From contig JAZBQD010000030.1 in assembly GCA_036583965.1 (NCBI GenBank), positions 115,134,926 through 115,198,925 on the forward strand: DNA of 64,000 bases, written 5' to 3'. Position 1 is the first letter of the stretch. Each line of letters begins with the position of its first letter. The position numbers and the translations under genes were made by a program. This DNA comes from Prunella strophiata. Taxonomy: Eukaryota > Chordata > Aves > Passeriformes > Prunellidae. The notes under the pieces are model-generated. The model was given only the letters and a program-made list of their open reading frames with translations. It was not told the origin of the DNA and ran no database searches. Of the stretch, positions 12,000-22,199 are shown in pieces.

Positions 12000-13480
12000 C
12001 GGGCCGGGGGTCCCGGCGCTCCCGCTGCCCGGCCCGGGCTCACGGCGAGGTTCGCGCCAGCCCCGGCTGACCTCGGGCACCGCCACAAGGACACGGAGCC
12101 CACGGAGGGGCCCCAGCCCGGCCCAGGGCGAGCCCACAGGGTGCCGGCCGGCCGCGGGCTCCTGCCGGCCTGTGGGGCGCAGGGACGGGAGCGCGGCAGG
12201 CAGAGCGCGGGGCCGCGCCGCCCGGGCTCCGCAGCTGGGACCCGGCGCTCCTGGGCTGCCACGGCCTGAGCGGCCTCAGGAACAGCTCAGCACGGGCTCC
12301 CCGGCCCCGCTCGCAGCACCACGGGGCCAACAAGTAAATTACACCAATAATCCGAGTCCCGCCAACCGCTCACAGCCGGTGCGGTTTAACGAGCAAGAGC
12401 GCAATATTCCAAATGAGCTGAAATTTCAAACTTTGGACCCAGAACAGCCGGAGCCCGCCGCAGGAACGAACACGGGTTATCTCGGTCCCTGCGGGGTCCC
12501 GAGCCGGGGATCCCCGCAGCTCTTGCCCGAAACGCGGAGGAATGGCCCCAAAACGGAGCGGGGGGGCTGGCAGGGCCTTCCCCGGGCAGCGCCCGAGCCC
12601 GGCGGGGCGGGCAGGGCACCCGGGGCACCGGGCGGGGCTCACCTGCGATGGCCGAGTCGTCCAGGTGGGAGCCGGGGGCCCGCTCGGCGCGGCCGGGATG
12701 CTGCAGGAGGACGAGGAGGAGGAGGAGGAAGAGGCCGCACAGCGCCCGCACGGCCCGGCCCGGCCGCGGCTCCATTTCCGCGTCCCCGCCGCCGTCAGCT
12801 GCTCCTCGGCATGGGCTCGGGCTGGGGGCCGCGGGGTGTCCCGGTTATCCCGGTTATCCCGGTTATCCCGGCTGTCCCGGCACCGCCGCGAGCTGCGGCC
12901 GCGCACCGGCCACCGGAACCCTCTGCCCCCCCGCCCCGCAGTGGTCTCTCCCAGTCCAGCCCACCCCCCCCCCCCCCCCCCCCCCGCCGCAGTGGTCTCT
13001 CCCGGGACAGCCCCGCTTCCCCCGCCCTCAGTGGTCTCTTCCCGGGATAACCCCGCCGCTCCCGCTCCGCTCTGCCGGGGTAATCCTTCTTCCCGTCACC
13101 TCGGCCAGCGTCTGCCCGGCCCGCTCCGTCTCTCCGCCGCCTCCCGGCAGCGGTGCCTCCCGGGAAGCCCCGCTCTGTCTTGTGCCGGACAACCCGCCGC
13201 ACCACCCCGCCGCCCGCGGTGGTCTCGCCCGCCCCGCCCCCCCCGCTGCCGATCTTCCAGCGCTACCGCACCGGGCCCCTGACGCCGCCGCGCGCAGCTG
13301 ACAGGGGCGTGGCCAAGAACCGCCGGGCCACACCACGGTAGGGCGGAACGCACAACGGGTCGGGCACGTGGCCAACGCCCCCGCGCCCACGACCTGCGCG
13401 CGCCACCAGCGCTTGTCCCGCAGCGCCCCCTGGAGGACGGAGCGGGGAACGGGCCGGGCCGGGGCAGCGGGACACACCGC
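12000..13480. promoter_or_regulatory. STIM1: CpG-island promoter region of STIM1
   Basis: Extremely GC- and CpG-rich DNA surrounds STIM1 exon 1. Upstream on the minus strand (12776-13480) are four copies of a CCCGGTTATC-like decamer at 12836-12871, a 22-base C run at 12964-12985, and three to four copies of a CAGTGGTCTCTCCCGGGA-type segment between about 12940 and 13230. No TATA box is evident. This fits a CpG-island promoter firing leftward; the exact start site cannot be read from sequence. Confidence 0.5.
12643..12775 (-). CDS. STIM1: STIM1 exon 1 (signal peptide), partial gene
   Basis: STIM1 is the single-pass ER calcium sensor that activates Orai channels at the plasma membrane. Only its first coding exon is in the window. 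The ATG at 12775 opens a 44-codon exon: a basic start (MEPRPGRAVRALCG), a leucine-rich hydrophobic core of about 12 residues, then a hydrophilic luminal segment ending SHLDDSAIA. The donor follows as CATCGCAG|GTGAGC, leaving phase 1. Human STIM1 exon 1 likewise encodes a signal peptide and a short luminal stretch ending in an acidic-Ser-Ala-Ala pattern, and its next codon (Glu) fits a split G|AN. The neighbour RHOG agrees with the conserved STIM1/RHOG pair. The sequence is short and poorly conserved, so synteny carries much of the call. Exons 2 onward lie left of the window. Confidence 0.65.
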
Positions 13481-13483
13481 GGA

Positions 13484-13990
13484 CAGGGGCATTATCGCGA
13501 CATGGGACACACCCGACAAGGGACCACACCGCGACAGGGGCATTATCGCGAACATTGGGACAACACCCGACAGGGGACCACACCGCGACAGGGGCACGTT
13601 TATCGCGACATGGACAACACCGCGAACATGGACACACTGACAGGGGACATATCGCGACAGGGGACACCACCGCCGTACAGGGACACACCGCGAAGGCAGG
13701 GGGGCATTATCGCGACATGGGACACACCCGACATGGGACACACCGCGACAGGGGCATTATCGCGACATGGGACACACCCGACAGGGGACACACCGCGACA
13801 GGGGCATTATCGCGACATGGGACACACCGCGACCGGGGACACACTGCGACAGGGGACACACCGACATGGGGCATACATACCCTGACATATGACACACCCC
13901 AACATATGACACACCCTGACACGTTACACACCCGACATGTCATCCACCCTGACATGTCACCCACCCCGACATGTCACCCACACGACATGT
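13484..13990. repeat. Degenerate minisatellite rich in ATCGCGACA
   Basis: Imperfect tandem repeats built from ATTATCGCGACATGGGACAC, ACCCGACAGGGGACACACCG and CGACAGGGGC blocks. They grade rightward into a GACATGTCACCCACC-type repeat from about 13870. Many TCGCGA palindromes occur. The repeat lies between the STIM1 and RHOG promoters. Confidence 0.85.
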
Positions 13991-14162
13991 GTGACCCACG
14001 CCCGCTCTCTGGGCAGCCCCATTCTGGGCTCCCAGCTGGCGGTTCCTGGCTCGCAGCGGGGCTGAGGAAATCCCGACACCGCCCGGAGCGGTGACACCGC
14101 CAGGGCCACCGGGCCGGGCCACCAGTGAGCGCCCCGAGGCCACCGGCCCGCGGGGGGACAAG

Positions 14163-14580
14163 GAGCTCACACCTGTCCCACCTCACATCTGTCCCACCCC
14201 TCACATCTGTCCCACCTCACATCTGTCCCACCCCTCACACCCTGTCCCACCTCACATCTGTCCCACTCCTCACATCTGTCCCACTCCTCTCATCTGTCCC
14301 ACCCCTCTCATCTGTCCCACCTCACACCTGTCCCACCTCACATCTGTCCCACCTCACATCTGTCCCACTCCTCACATCTGTCCCACCCCTCTCATCTGTC
14401 CCACCTCACACCTGTCCCACCTCACACCTGTCCCACCTCACATCTGTCCCACCTCACATCTGTCCCACCCCTCTCATCTGTCCCACCCCTCTCATCTGTC
14501 CCACTCCTCACATCTGTCCCACCCCTCTCATCTGTCCCACTCCTCACATCTGTCCCACCCCTCTCATCTGTCCCACCCTG
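14163..14580. repeat. CACATCTGTCCCACC minisatellite
   Basis: About 26 tandem copies of a 15-18-bp unit, (C)CTCACATCTGTCCCACC, with CT/CA alternation (CTCATCTG versus CACATCTG). It is open in several frames, but nothing about the peptide pattern indicates a protein. Confidence 0.95.
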
Positions 14581-15450
14581 GCCGGGTGCCCCGGGAAGTG
14601 ACACCCCTGTCCCCGGAGGAGGCTCCTCCCAGCCAGGTGCCCCCGCCCCGCTCTGGGGAGGGGGTCCCAAGCCGGCCCCTGGTGGGGACCCCCGGTCAGG
14701 GCGGGTGTCCGGGCGGGGACACGGGGCTGGCTTCTGTCCCGGCCATGTCCGGTCTCCGCTGGTCCCCGCGCTGGCCCTGGGGAAGATGCCGGCCGTGGGC
14801 GGGGGTCCCACACCTGCAGACCCCGAGCTGGGGATGGGGACGGGCCCCTCGCTCCCGGGAACTGCCTCCCCCATCCCACGAGCGCCTCCTGCCCCAGGGA
14901 CCCTCCCGGGCTGCGGCCACTGCCGGGGGGACCCGGCCCTTGGGGGGACTCCAGACTGGGGGACCCGGCCCTCGGGGGACCCTCCCAGCACCCGGGCTCC
15001 TCTGGCCCTGGCCCAGCACAGCTCGGGGTGGGGGGGCTCTCCCGCAGTAGCCCCGGGACCCCCTGCTCCCCATTGGGGTGCAGCAGGGAGCCCCGGTTCC
15101 CCCAGGGGTAGCTGGTCCCTTGTGCTGTCACCCTCTGCGCTGTCACCCCCTGGGCTGTCACCCCCTCCCCACCCACACCCCGAGGGCAGGGGGTGCCACC
15201 GCCCCCCCCTCAGCCCCCGAGTCCCCCGGGGGGGGTGGGCTCCCCTCCCCTCTCACCCCCGGCCCCCCCAGAGCTCGGTGCCCCTGGGCTGGCAGTGGCC
15301 GTCCCGGGGTGTCCCTGTCCCCAGCCCTGTCCCCAGCCGGGGGCCAAGGAGGGGTCTCAGGGCTCAGGGATGAGTGCCGGGGTGGGGGGGGCAGGACTGG
15401 GGTCGGGGGGTCAGAGGTGGGGTCAGGGGTGGGGGGCTCAGGGATAGGGG
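14581..15450. other. GC-rich intergenic DNA, no gene seen
   Basis: Unique GC-rich sequence lies between the CACATCTG minisatellite and the RHOG-side CpG island. Several long open frames occur on both strands because stops are rare at this composition. None shows a recognisable domain, signal peptide or conserved splice structure. Confidence 0.5.
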
Positions 15451-16400
15451 CTCGGGGGGCGCAGGCAGCTGGCGAGGGAGGGGGGTCCCTGCGCCCCAGC
15501 CGCTCCCGGGGCTGCGGGTCCCTGCTCGGGGCGGTCCCGGGGGTCGTGCCGCGGGGGGTCCTGCCCAAAGCCGGCGCGGGCTCAGCCGCAGCCCCGTCCC
15601 GTGCCCGCAGCCCGGGGCGCTGGCGGAGGGCGCAGGGGCTGCGCTGCCCCGGCCCGGGGCCGAGGAAAGGAAGCGGCGGGCGCGGGGGGGCCGGGCGCGG
15701 CGGGGGAAGTTTCTCCGCGGGACCGCCCGGGGCGGCGGAGGAGGCGGCCGCAGACTTCCTCCTCCTCCTCCTCCTCTTCGCCCTGCTCTTCGTCCTCCTG
15801 CCGCTGCCGCCCCGGCCCCGCGCCGCCGCCGCGCCATGCCCCGGGGTGAGTGCGGGGCCGGGGGCACCGGGAGGGGCCGGGGGTCCCGCGGGCGGGGGTC
15901 CCCGCCGGGCCGGGCTCCGAGCGGGGGGGCGGGAGGAGCCGCCTGTCGGGGCCAGGGCGGGGGCGGCGGCAGCGGGACCCGCCCGGAGCGGGACAGCGGG
16001 GATAACGGGACTGCCGGGGGTGACGGAGCTGCCGGGGAGAACGGGGATGGGATAGCGGAGCCACAGGGACAAGGGGACCGCCGGGGATACGGAGCCGTCA
16101 GGGATAACGGGGGCCCGGGGATAACGGGACAGCGGTGGACAGCGGGGCACCGGGCTGCCGGAGGAGCGGAGTTTTGGGCGGGAGCGGGCCCAGAGCAGCG
16201 GGGACAGAGCGGGGACAGAAACCGGCCCGGCCCGAGCCCCTCGGCGGGACCGAAGGGCGCGCCACCGAGTGTCTTGCTTTGTTTACTCCCCGCGCCCGCC
16301 GGGGGAATGTGCAGCCTCAGCCGCCGCCCCTGAGGCCTGCGGGCCCGGCGCTGCACGGCCTGCGCTGACACCGGGGGGCGCTGCACGACCCCCGCCGCCG
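15450..16400 (+). promoter_or_regulatory. RHOG: CpG island with probable RHOG 5' non-coding exon
   Basis: A dense CpG island contains a strong plus-strand donor, CCCCGGG|GTGAGTGCGG, with the exon ending at 15845. The only gene downstream on this strand is RHOG, whose coding exon is preceded by a clean acceptor (CCCCACAG at 25300-25307), so an intron of about 9.46 kb is implied. RHOG genes commonly have a non-coding first exon and an intronless coding region. The CTCCTCCTCCTCCTCCTC run at 15756-15775 lies in the presumed 5' UTR. The transcription start is not determinable. Another upstream exon is possible. Confidence 0.45.
15836..15845 (+). promoter_or_regulatory. Candidate upstream ORF in RHOG leader
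   Basis: An ATG in a fair context (CGCGCCATGC) lies ten bases from the donor. Joined to the acceptor at 25308 it reads a five-codon peptide and stops at a TGA 11 bases into the coding exon, upstream of the RHOG ATG at 25339. It depends on the inferred splice being right. Confidence 0.35.
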
Positions 16401-16429
16401 TCCTTACCCCCGGCCCCCTGCACCGAACC

Positions 16430-16830
16430 CCCCTGGCACCGACCCCCCCTGCACTGACCCCCCCCCTGCACTGACCCCCCCTGCACTGACCCCCCCTGCA
16501 CTGACCCCCCCCCTGCACTGACCCCCCCTGCACTGACCCCCCCCCTGCACTGACCCCCCCTGCACTGACCCCCCCTGCACTGACCCCCCCTGCACTGACC
16601 CCCCCTGCACTGACCCCCCCTGCACTGACCCCCCCCCTGCACTGACCCCCCCTGCACTGACCCCCCCTGCACTGACCCCCCCCCTGCACTGACCCCCCCT
16701 GCACTGACCCCCCCTGCACTGACCCCCCCTGCACTGACCCCCCCTGCACTGACCCCCCCTGCACTGACCCCCCCTGCACTGACCCCCCCTGCACTGACCC
16801 CCCCTGCACTGACCCCCCCACTGGCCCCTG
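16430..16830. repeat. 15-bp C-tract minisatellite (CTGCACTGACCCCCC)
   Basis: About 26 copies of CTGCACTGACCCCCC, some with C7. Each unit has a C6-C7 run, so the minus strand carries over 20 regularly spaced G6-G7 tracts. It sits about 600 bp inside the inferred RHOG intron. Confidence 0.95.
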
Positions 16831-17424
16831 TATTGCCCCCCTTACTGGCCCCACTGCCCCGTTCAGTGCCCCCTGGCACTGCCCCCTGCACTGCCCCCTG
16901 ACCCCTCCGTGTGACCCCACACATCCCTTGCAGGCGCTGCCACACGTGTGCAGCAGCTGGGATGTGCCAGGGCTGTCCCTGTGGCCGTGGGTGCTTCTCA
17001 TGGGGTCCCCCGGGGTCTGCCCTGGGTCACTGGGTCACTCAGTCAGCGTGGGGACACCCGTGGGTGCCCTGGAGCCTGGGGGGGCTGGAGGTGCTGGCCT
17101 TCCTCTGCTTGGCTGGGGGGAAGGAGAAGCCACTGAGGTGCTGTTTGTGGCCTATGGGGACAAGCTGTGGTGGGAATGTGGTGGGAGGGGGCCCACAGGG
17201 CTGGGCTGTGGTTGGAGGGGGCCGGCCCAGGCCCCAGGAGTGCCTGGGGGCAGCTGTGGAGGTGCTGGGCCATGCTGGTCACAGTGCAGGTGTGGGCTGT
17301 GCCCTCGTGTGTGCAAGTGGGTTTGGTTTGGCCATGGCCCAGAGAGGTGCTGGAGCAGCACAGTGCTGCCACCCAGCACTGGGACCTGCTGGGGGCCATG
17401 GGGCCTGGCCTGGCCTGTCTGGCT

Positions 17425-17950
17425 TCATCCATCCATCATCATCCATCCATCATCCATCCATCAATCCATCCATCCATCATCATCCATCCATCATCATCCA
17501 TCCATCCATCCCTCCATCATCCATCATCCTCCATCATCCATCATCCATCCATCATCCATCATCCTCCATCCATCATCCATCCATCATCCATCCATCATCC
17601 TCATCCATCCATCATCCATTCCATCCATCATCCATCCATCATCCATCCATCCATCCATCCATCATCCATCCATCCTCCATCATCCATCCATCCATCATCC
17701 ATCCTCCATCCATCCATCCATCATCCTCATCCATCCATCCCTCCATCATCCATCCATCCATCCTCCATCCATCCATCATCCTCCATCATCCATCATCCAT
17801 CCATCATCCATCCCTCCATGCATCCATCCATCCATCCATCTCCATCCATCATCCAGCCATCATCCATCCATCCATCATCCATCCATCCGTCATCCATCCA
17901 TCATCATCCATCCATCCTCATCCATCCATCATCCATCATCCATCCATCCA
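17425..17950. repeat. (ATCC)/(ATCATCC) simple array
   Basis: Interspersed CATC and CAT steps give a mixed tetra-/heptanucleotide array with occasional CTCC variants. At the right end ATCC changes to CCAG through CATCCATCCAGCCAGCAG, so it passes seamlessly into the next array. Confidence 0.97.
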
Positions 17951-18175
17951 GCCAGCAGCCAGCAGCCAGCCAGCAGCCAGCAGCAGCCAGCAGCCAGCCA
18001 GCCAGCAGCCAGCCAGCCAGCAGCCAGCCAGCAGCAGCCAGCCAGCAGCAGCCAGCAGCCAGCCAGCCAGCCAGCAAGCCAGCCAGCCAGCATCCAGCCA
18101 GCAGCCAGCAGCCAGCCAGCCAGCCAGCCAGCAGCCAGCAGCCAGCAGCCAGCCAGCCAGCATCCAGCCAGCCAG

Positions 18176-18211
<36 letters not shown>

Positions 18212-18365
18212 AGCCAGCAGCAGCCAGCAGCCAGCCAGCCAGCAGCAGCCAGCAGCCAGCCAGCAGCCAGCAGCCAGCCAGCCAGCCAGCAGCCAGCAGC
18301 CAGCCAGCCAGCAGCCAGCCAGCCAGCAGCCAGCAGCAGCCAGCCAGCCAGCAGCCAGCAGCCAG

Positions 18366-18413
<48 letters not shown>

Positions 18414-18423
18414 ATCCAGCCAG

Positions 18424-18467
<44 letters not shown>

Positions 18468-19459
18468 AGCCAGCAGCAGCCAGCAGCCAGCCAGCCAGCA
18501 GCCAGCAGCAGCCAGCAGCCAGCCAGCCAGCCAGCCAGCATCCAGCCAGCCAGCATCCAGCCAGCAGCCAGCAGCAGCCAGCAGCCAGCCAGCAAGCCAG
18601 CCAGCCAGCAGCCAGCCGCCAGCAGCCAGCCAGCAGCCAGCCAGCAGCAGCCAGCAGCCAGCCAGCAGCCAGCCAGCCAGCCAGCAGCCAGCAGCAGCCA
18701 GCAGCAGCCAGCAGCAGCCAGCAGCCAGCAGCCAGCAGCCAGCAGCCAGCAGCCAGCAGCAGCAGCCAGCAGCCAGCCAGCCAGCCAGCAGCAGCCAGCA
18801 GCCAGCCAGCCAGCAGCCAGCCAGCCAGCAGCCAGCCAGCAGCCAGCCAGCAGCCAGCCAGCCAGCAGCCAGCAGCCAGCCAGCAGCCAGCAGCCAGCCA
18901 GCAGCCAGCAGCAGCCAGCCAGCCAGCCAGCAGCCAGCAGCAGCCAGCAGCCAGCAGCCAGCCAGCCAGCCAGCAGCCAGCAGCCAGCCAGCAGCCAGCC
19001 AGCCAGCAGCCAGCCAGCAGCCAGCCAGCAGCCAGCCAGCAGCCAGCCAGCCAGCCAGCAGCCAGCCAGCCAGCAGCCAGCAGCCAGCAGCCAGCCAGCC
19101 AGCCAGCAGCCAGCCAGCAGCCAGCAGCCAGCCAGCAGCCAGCCAGCAGCCAGCAGCCAGCAGCCAGCAGCCAGCAGCCAGCCAGCAGCCAGCAGCCAGC
19201 AGCCAGCAGCCAGCCAGCAGCCAGCAGCCAGCCAGCAGCCAGCCAGCAGCCAGCCAGCAGCCAGCCAGCAGCCAGCCAGCCAGCAGCCAGCAGCCAGCCA
19301 GCAGCCAGCAGCCAGCCAGCAGCCAGCAGCCAGCAGCCAGCCAGCAGCCAGCAGCCAGCCAGCAGCCAGCCAGCCAGCCAGCCAGCAGCCAGCAGCCAGC
19401 AGCCAGCAGCCAGCCAGCCAGCCAGCCAGCCAGCAGCCAGCCAGCCAGCCAGCAGCCAG

Positions 19460-19491
<32 letters not shown>

Positions 19492-19512
19492 AGCCAGCAG
19501 CCAGCCAGCCAG

Positions 19513-19544
<32 letters not shown>

Positions 19545-20151
19545 AGCCAGCAGCCAGCCAGCCAGCCAGCAGCCAGCCAGCCAGCCAGCAGCCAGCCAGC
19601 AGCCAGCCAGCAGCCAGCCAGCCAGCCAGCAGCCAGCAGCCAGCCAGCAGCCAGCCAGCCAGCAGCCAGCAGCCAGCAGCCAGCAGCCAGCAGCCAGCAG
19701 CCAGCAGCCAGCCAGCAGCCAGCCAGCCAGCAGCCAGCAGCCAGCAGCCAGCAGCCAGCAGCCAGCAGCCAGCAGCCAGCAGCCAGCAGCCAGCCAGCAG
19801 CCAGCAGCCAGCAGCCAGCCAGCAGCCAGCAGCCAGCAGCCAGCAGCCAGCAGCCAGCAGCCAGCAGCCAGCCAGCCAGCAGCCAGCAGCCAGCAGCCAG
19901 CAGCCAGCCAGCCAGCAGCCAGCCAGCAGCCAGCCAGCAGCCAGCAGCCAGCCAGCAGCCAGCAGCCAGCCAGCAGCCAGCAGCCAGCCAGCAGCCAGCC
20001 AGCCAGCAGCCAGCCAGCCAGCCAGCAGCCAGCAGCCAGCAGCCAGCAGCCAGCCAGCAGCCAGCAGCCAGCAGCCAGCAGCCAGCAGCCAGCAGCCAGC
20101 CAGCAGCCAGCCAGCAGCCAGCAGCCAGCAGCCAGCCAGCCAGCCAGCCAG

Positions 20152-20195
<44 letters not shown>

Positions 20196-20707
20196 AGCCA
20201 GCCAGCCAGCAGCCAGCCAGCAGCCAGCCAGCAGCCAGCCAGCCAGCCAGCAGCCAGCCAGCCAGCCAGCAGCCAGCCAGCAGCCAGCAGCCAGCCAGCC
20301 AGCAGCCAGCCAGCCAGCCAGCCAGCAGCCAGCAGCCAGCAGCCAGCAGCCAGCAGCCAGCCAGCAGCCAGCAGCCAGCCAGCAGCCAGCAGCCAGCCAG
20401 CAGCCAGCCAGCCAGCCAGCAGCCAGCCAGCCAGCCAGCAGCCAGCAGCCAGCAGCCAGCAGCCAGCAGCCAGCAGCCAGCCAGCAGCCAGCAGCCAGCC
20501 AGCAGCCAGCAGCCAGCCAGCCAGCAGCCAGCAGCCAGCAGCCAGCAGCCAGCAGCCAGCAGCCAGCCAGCAGCCAGCAGCCAGCCAGCCAGCAGCCAGC
20601 CAGCCAGCAGCCAGCCAGCCAGCAGCCAGCAGCCAGCCAGCAGCCAGCCAGCAGCCAGCCAGCAGCCAGCCAGCAGCCAGCAGCCAGCAGCCAGCCAGCA
20701 GCCAGCC
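17951..20707. repeat. 2.76-kb (CAGC)/(CAG) array
   Basis: An irregular succession of CAGC and CAG steps, with CATC relics at about 18090, 18151, 18411, 18541 and 18555 near the left boundary. No stop codon arises in any plus frame, hence the apparent Ala/Ser/Gln/Pro 'proteins' of over 1000 residues, and Ala/Gly/Cys/Trp/Leu ones on the other strand. These are not genes. The array lies inside the inferred RHOG intron. Confidence 0.97.
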
Positions 20708-20820
20708 ATTGACTGGGCTGGTCACCCCCAAGCCTTAGGGTGGACCTGGGCACTACCCCGGCCGGGACGGAGCCGGCGGCTGGGGAGGGGTGTCCGGGGC
20801 AGGGCGGGGTGCACAGGGTG

Positions 20821-22165
20821 GGCACGGTGGGTGCGAGGTGCCCGCGGTGGGTGCGAGGTGCCCGCGGTGGGTGCGAGGTGCCCGCGGTGGGTGTCAGGTG
20901 CCCGCGGTGGGTGCGAGGTGCCGCGGTGGGTGCGAGGTGCCCGCGGTGGGTGCGAGGTGCCCGCGGTGGGTGCGAGGTGCCCGCGGTGGGTGCGAGGTGC
21001 CCGCGGTGGGTGCGAGGTGCCCGCGGTGGGTGCGAGGTGCCCGCGGTGGGTGCGAGGTGCCCGCGGTGGGTGCGAGGTGCCCGCGGTGGGTGCGAGGTGC
21101 CCGCGGTGGGTGCGAGGTGCCCGCGGTGGGTGCGAGGTGCCCGCGGTGGGTGCGAGGTGCCCGCGGTGGGTGCGAGGTGCCCGCGGTGGGTGCGAGGTGC
21201 CCGCGGTGGGTGCGAGGTGCCCGCGGTGGGTGCGAGGTGCCCGCGGTGGGTGCGAGGTGCCCGCGGTGGGTGCGAGGTGCCCGCGGTGGGTGCGAGGTGC
21301 CCGCGGTGGGTGCGAGGTGCCCGCGGTGGGTGCGAGGTGCCCGCGGTGGGTGCGAGGTGCCCGCGGTGGGTGCGAGGTGCCCGCGGTGGGTGCGAGGTGC
21401 CCGCGGTGGGTGCGAGGTGCCCGCGGTGGGTGCGAGGTGCCCGCGGTGGGTGCGAGGTGCCCGCGGTGGGTGCGAGGTGCCCGCGGTGGGTGCGAGGTGC
21501 CCGCGGTGGGTGCGAGGTGCCCGCGGTGGGTGCGAGGTGCCCGCGGTGGGTGCGAGGTGCCCGCGGTGGGTGCGAGGTGCCCGCGGTGGGTGCGAGGTGC
21601 CCGCGGTGGGTGCGAGGTGCCCGCGGTGGGTGCGAGGTGCCCGCGGTGGGTGCGAGGTGCCCGCGGTGGGTGCGAGGTGCCCGCGGTGGGTGCGAGGTGC
21701 CCGCGGTGGGTGCGAGGTGCCCGCGGTGGGTGCGAGGTGCCCGCGGTGGGTGCGAGGTGCCCGCGGTGGGTGCGAGGTGCCCGCGGTGGGTGCGAGGTGC
21801 CCGCGGTGGGTGCGAGGTGCCCGCGGTGGGTGCGAGGTGCCCGCGGTGGGTGCGAGGTGCCCGCGGTGGGTGCGAGGTGCCCGCGGTGGGTGCGAGGTGC
21901 CCGCGGTGGGTGCGAGGTGCCCGCGGTGGGTGCGAGGTGCCCGCGGTGGGTGCGAGGTGCCCGCGGTGGGTGCGAGGTGCCCGCGGTGGGTGCGAGGTGC
22001 CCGCGGTGGGTGCGAGGTGCCCGCGGTGGGTGCGAGGTGCCCGCGGTGGGTGCGAGGTGCCCGCGGTGGGTGCGAGGTGCCCGCGGTGGGTGCGAGGTGC
22101 CCGCGGTGGGTGCGAGGTGCCCGCGGTGGGTGCGAGGTGCCCGCGGTGGGTGCGAGGTGCCCGCG
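20821..22165. repeat. 20-bp minisatellite (GGTGGGTGCGAGGTGCCCGC)
   Basis: About 67 copies of a 20-bp unit. A variant (GTGTCAGG at about 20890) and a one-base deletion (about 20921) occur near the left end; from about 20930 to 22160 every copy is identical. Each unit holds two CpGs in CGAGG and CCCGCGG contexts. The +/- open frames over it are artefacts of the 20-bp period. Confidence 0.97.
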
Positions 22166-22199
22166 CTCCCCAGCACCCCAAACGCCGTCCGAGTGCCGG

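Larger units (their letters stand above)
1..12642 (-). other. STIM1: STIM1 intron 1 (5' part), no coding exon seen
   Basis: This stretch lies downstream of the STIM1 signal-peptide exon, which ends in a GT donor at 12642-12641. I looked for the next STIM1 exons, which encode the canonical EF-hand and SAM domain, and found none. The interval holds CR1 fragments (about 400-960, 1850-2000, 5930-6110, 6525-6690, 7285-7425), two small tandem repeats and a 41-bp minisatellite near its 5' end. A very long first intron is typical of STIM1. The open frames listed here show no family resemblance and no conserved pattern. Confidence 0.55.

Noticed and set aside
10833..12137. Minus-strand frames of 425-437 codons over the STIM1 intron array
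   Set aside because: They consist of the 41-bp unit read in three frames plus CpG-island DNA; one merely overlaps the region left of STIM1 exon 1.
16911..20738. A 1275-codon plus-strand open frame rich in Ser, Gln, Pro and Ala (and overlapping ones up to 1760 codons)
   Set aside because: It reads through the ATCC, CAGC and 20-bp arrays. All frames are open for compositional reasons, and no domain, codon bias or splice structure supports a protein.
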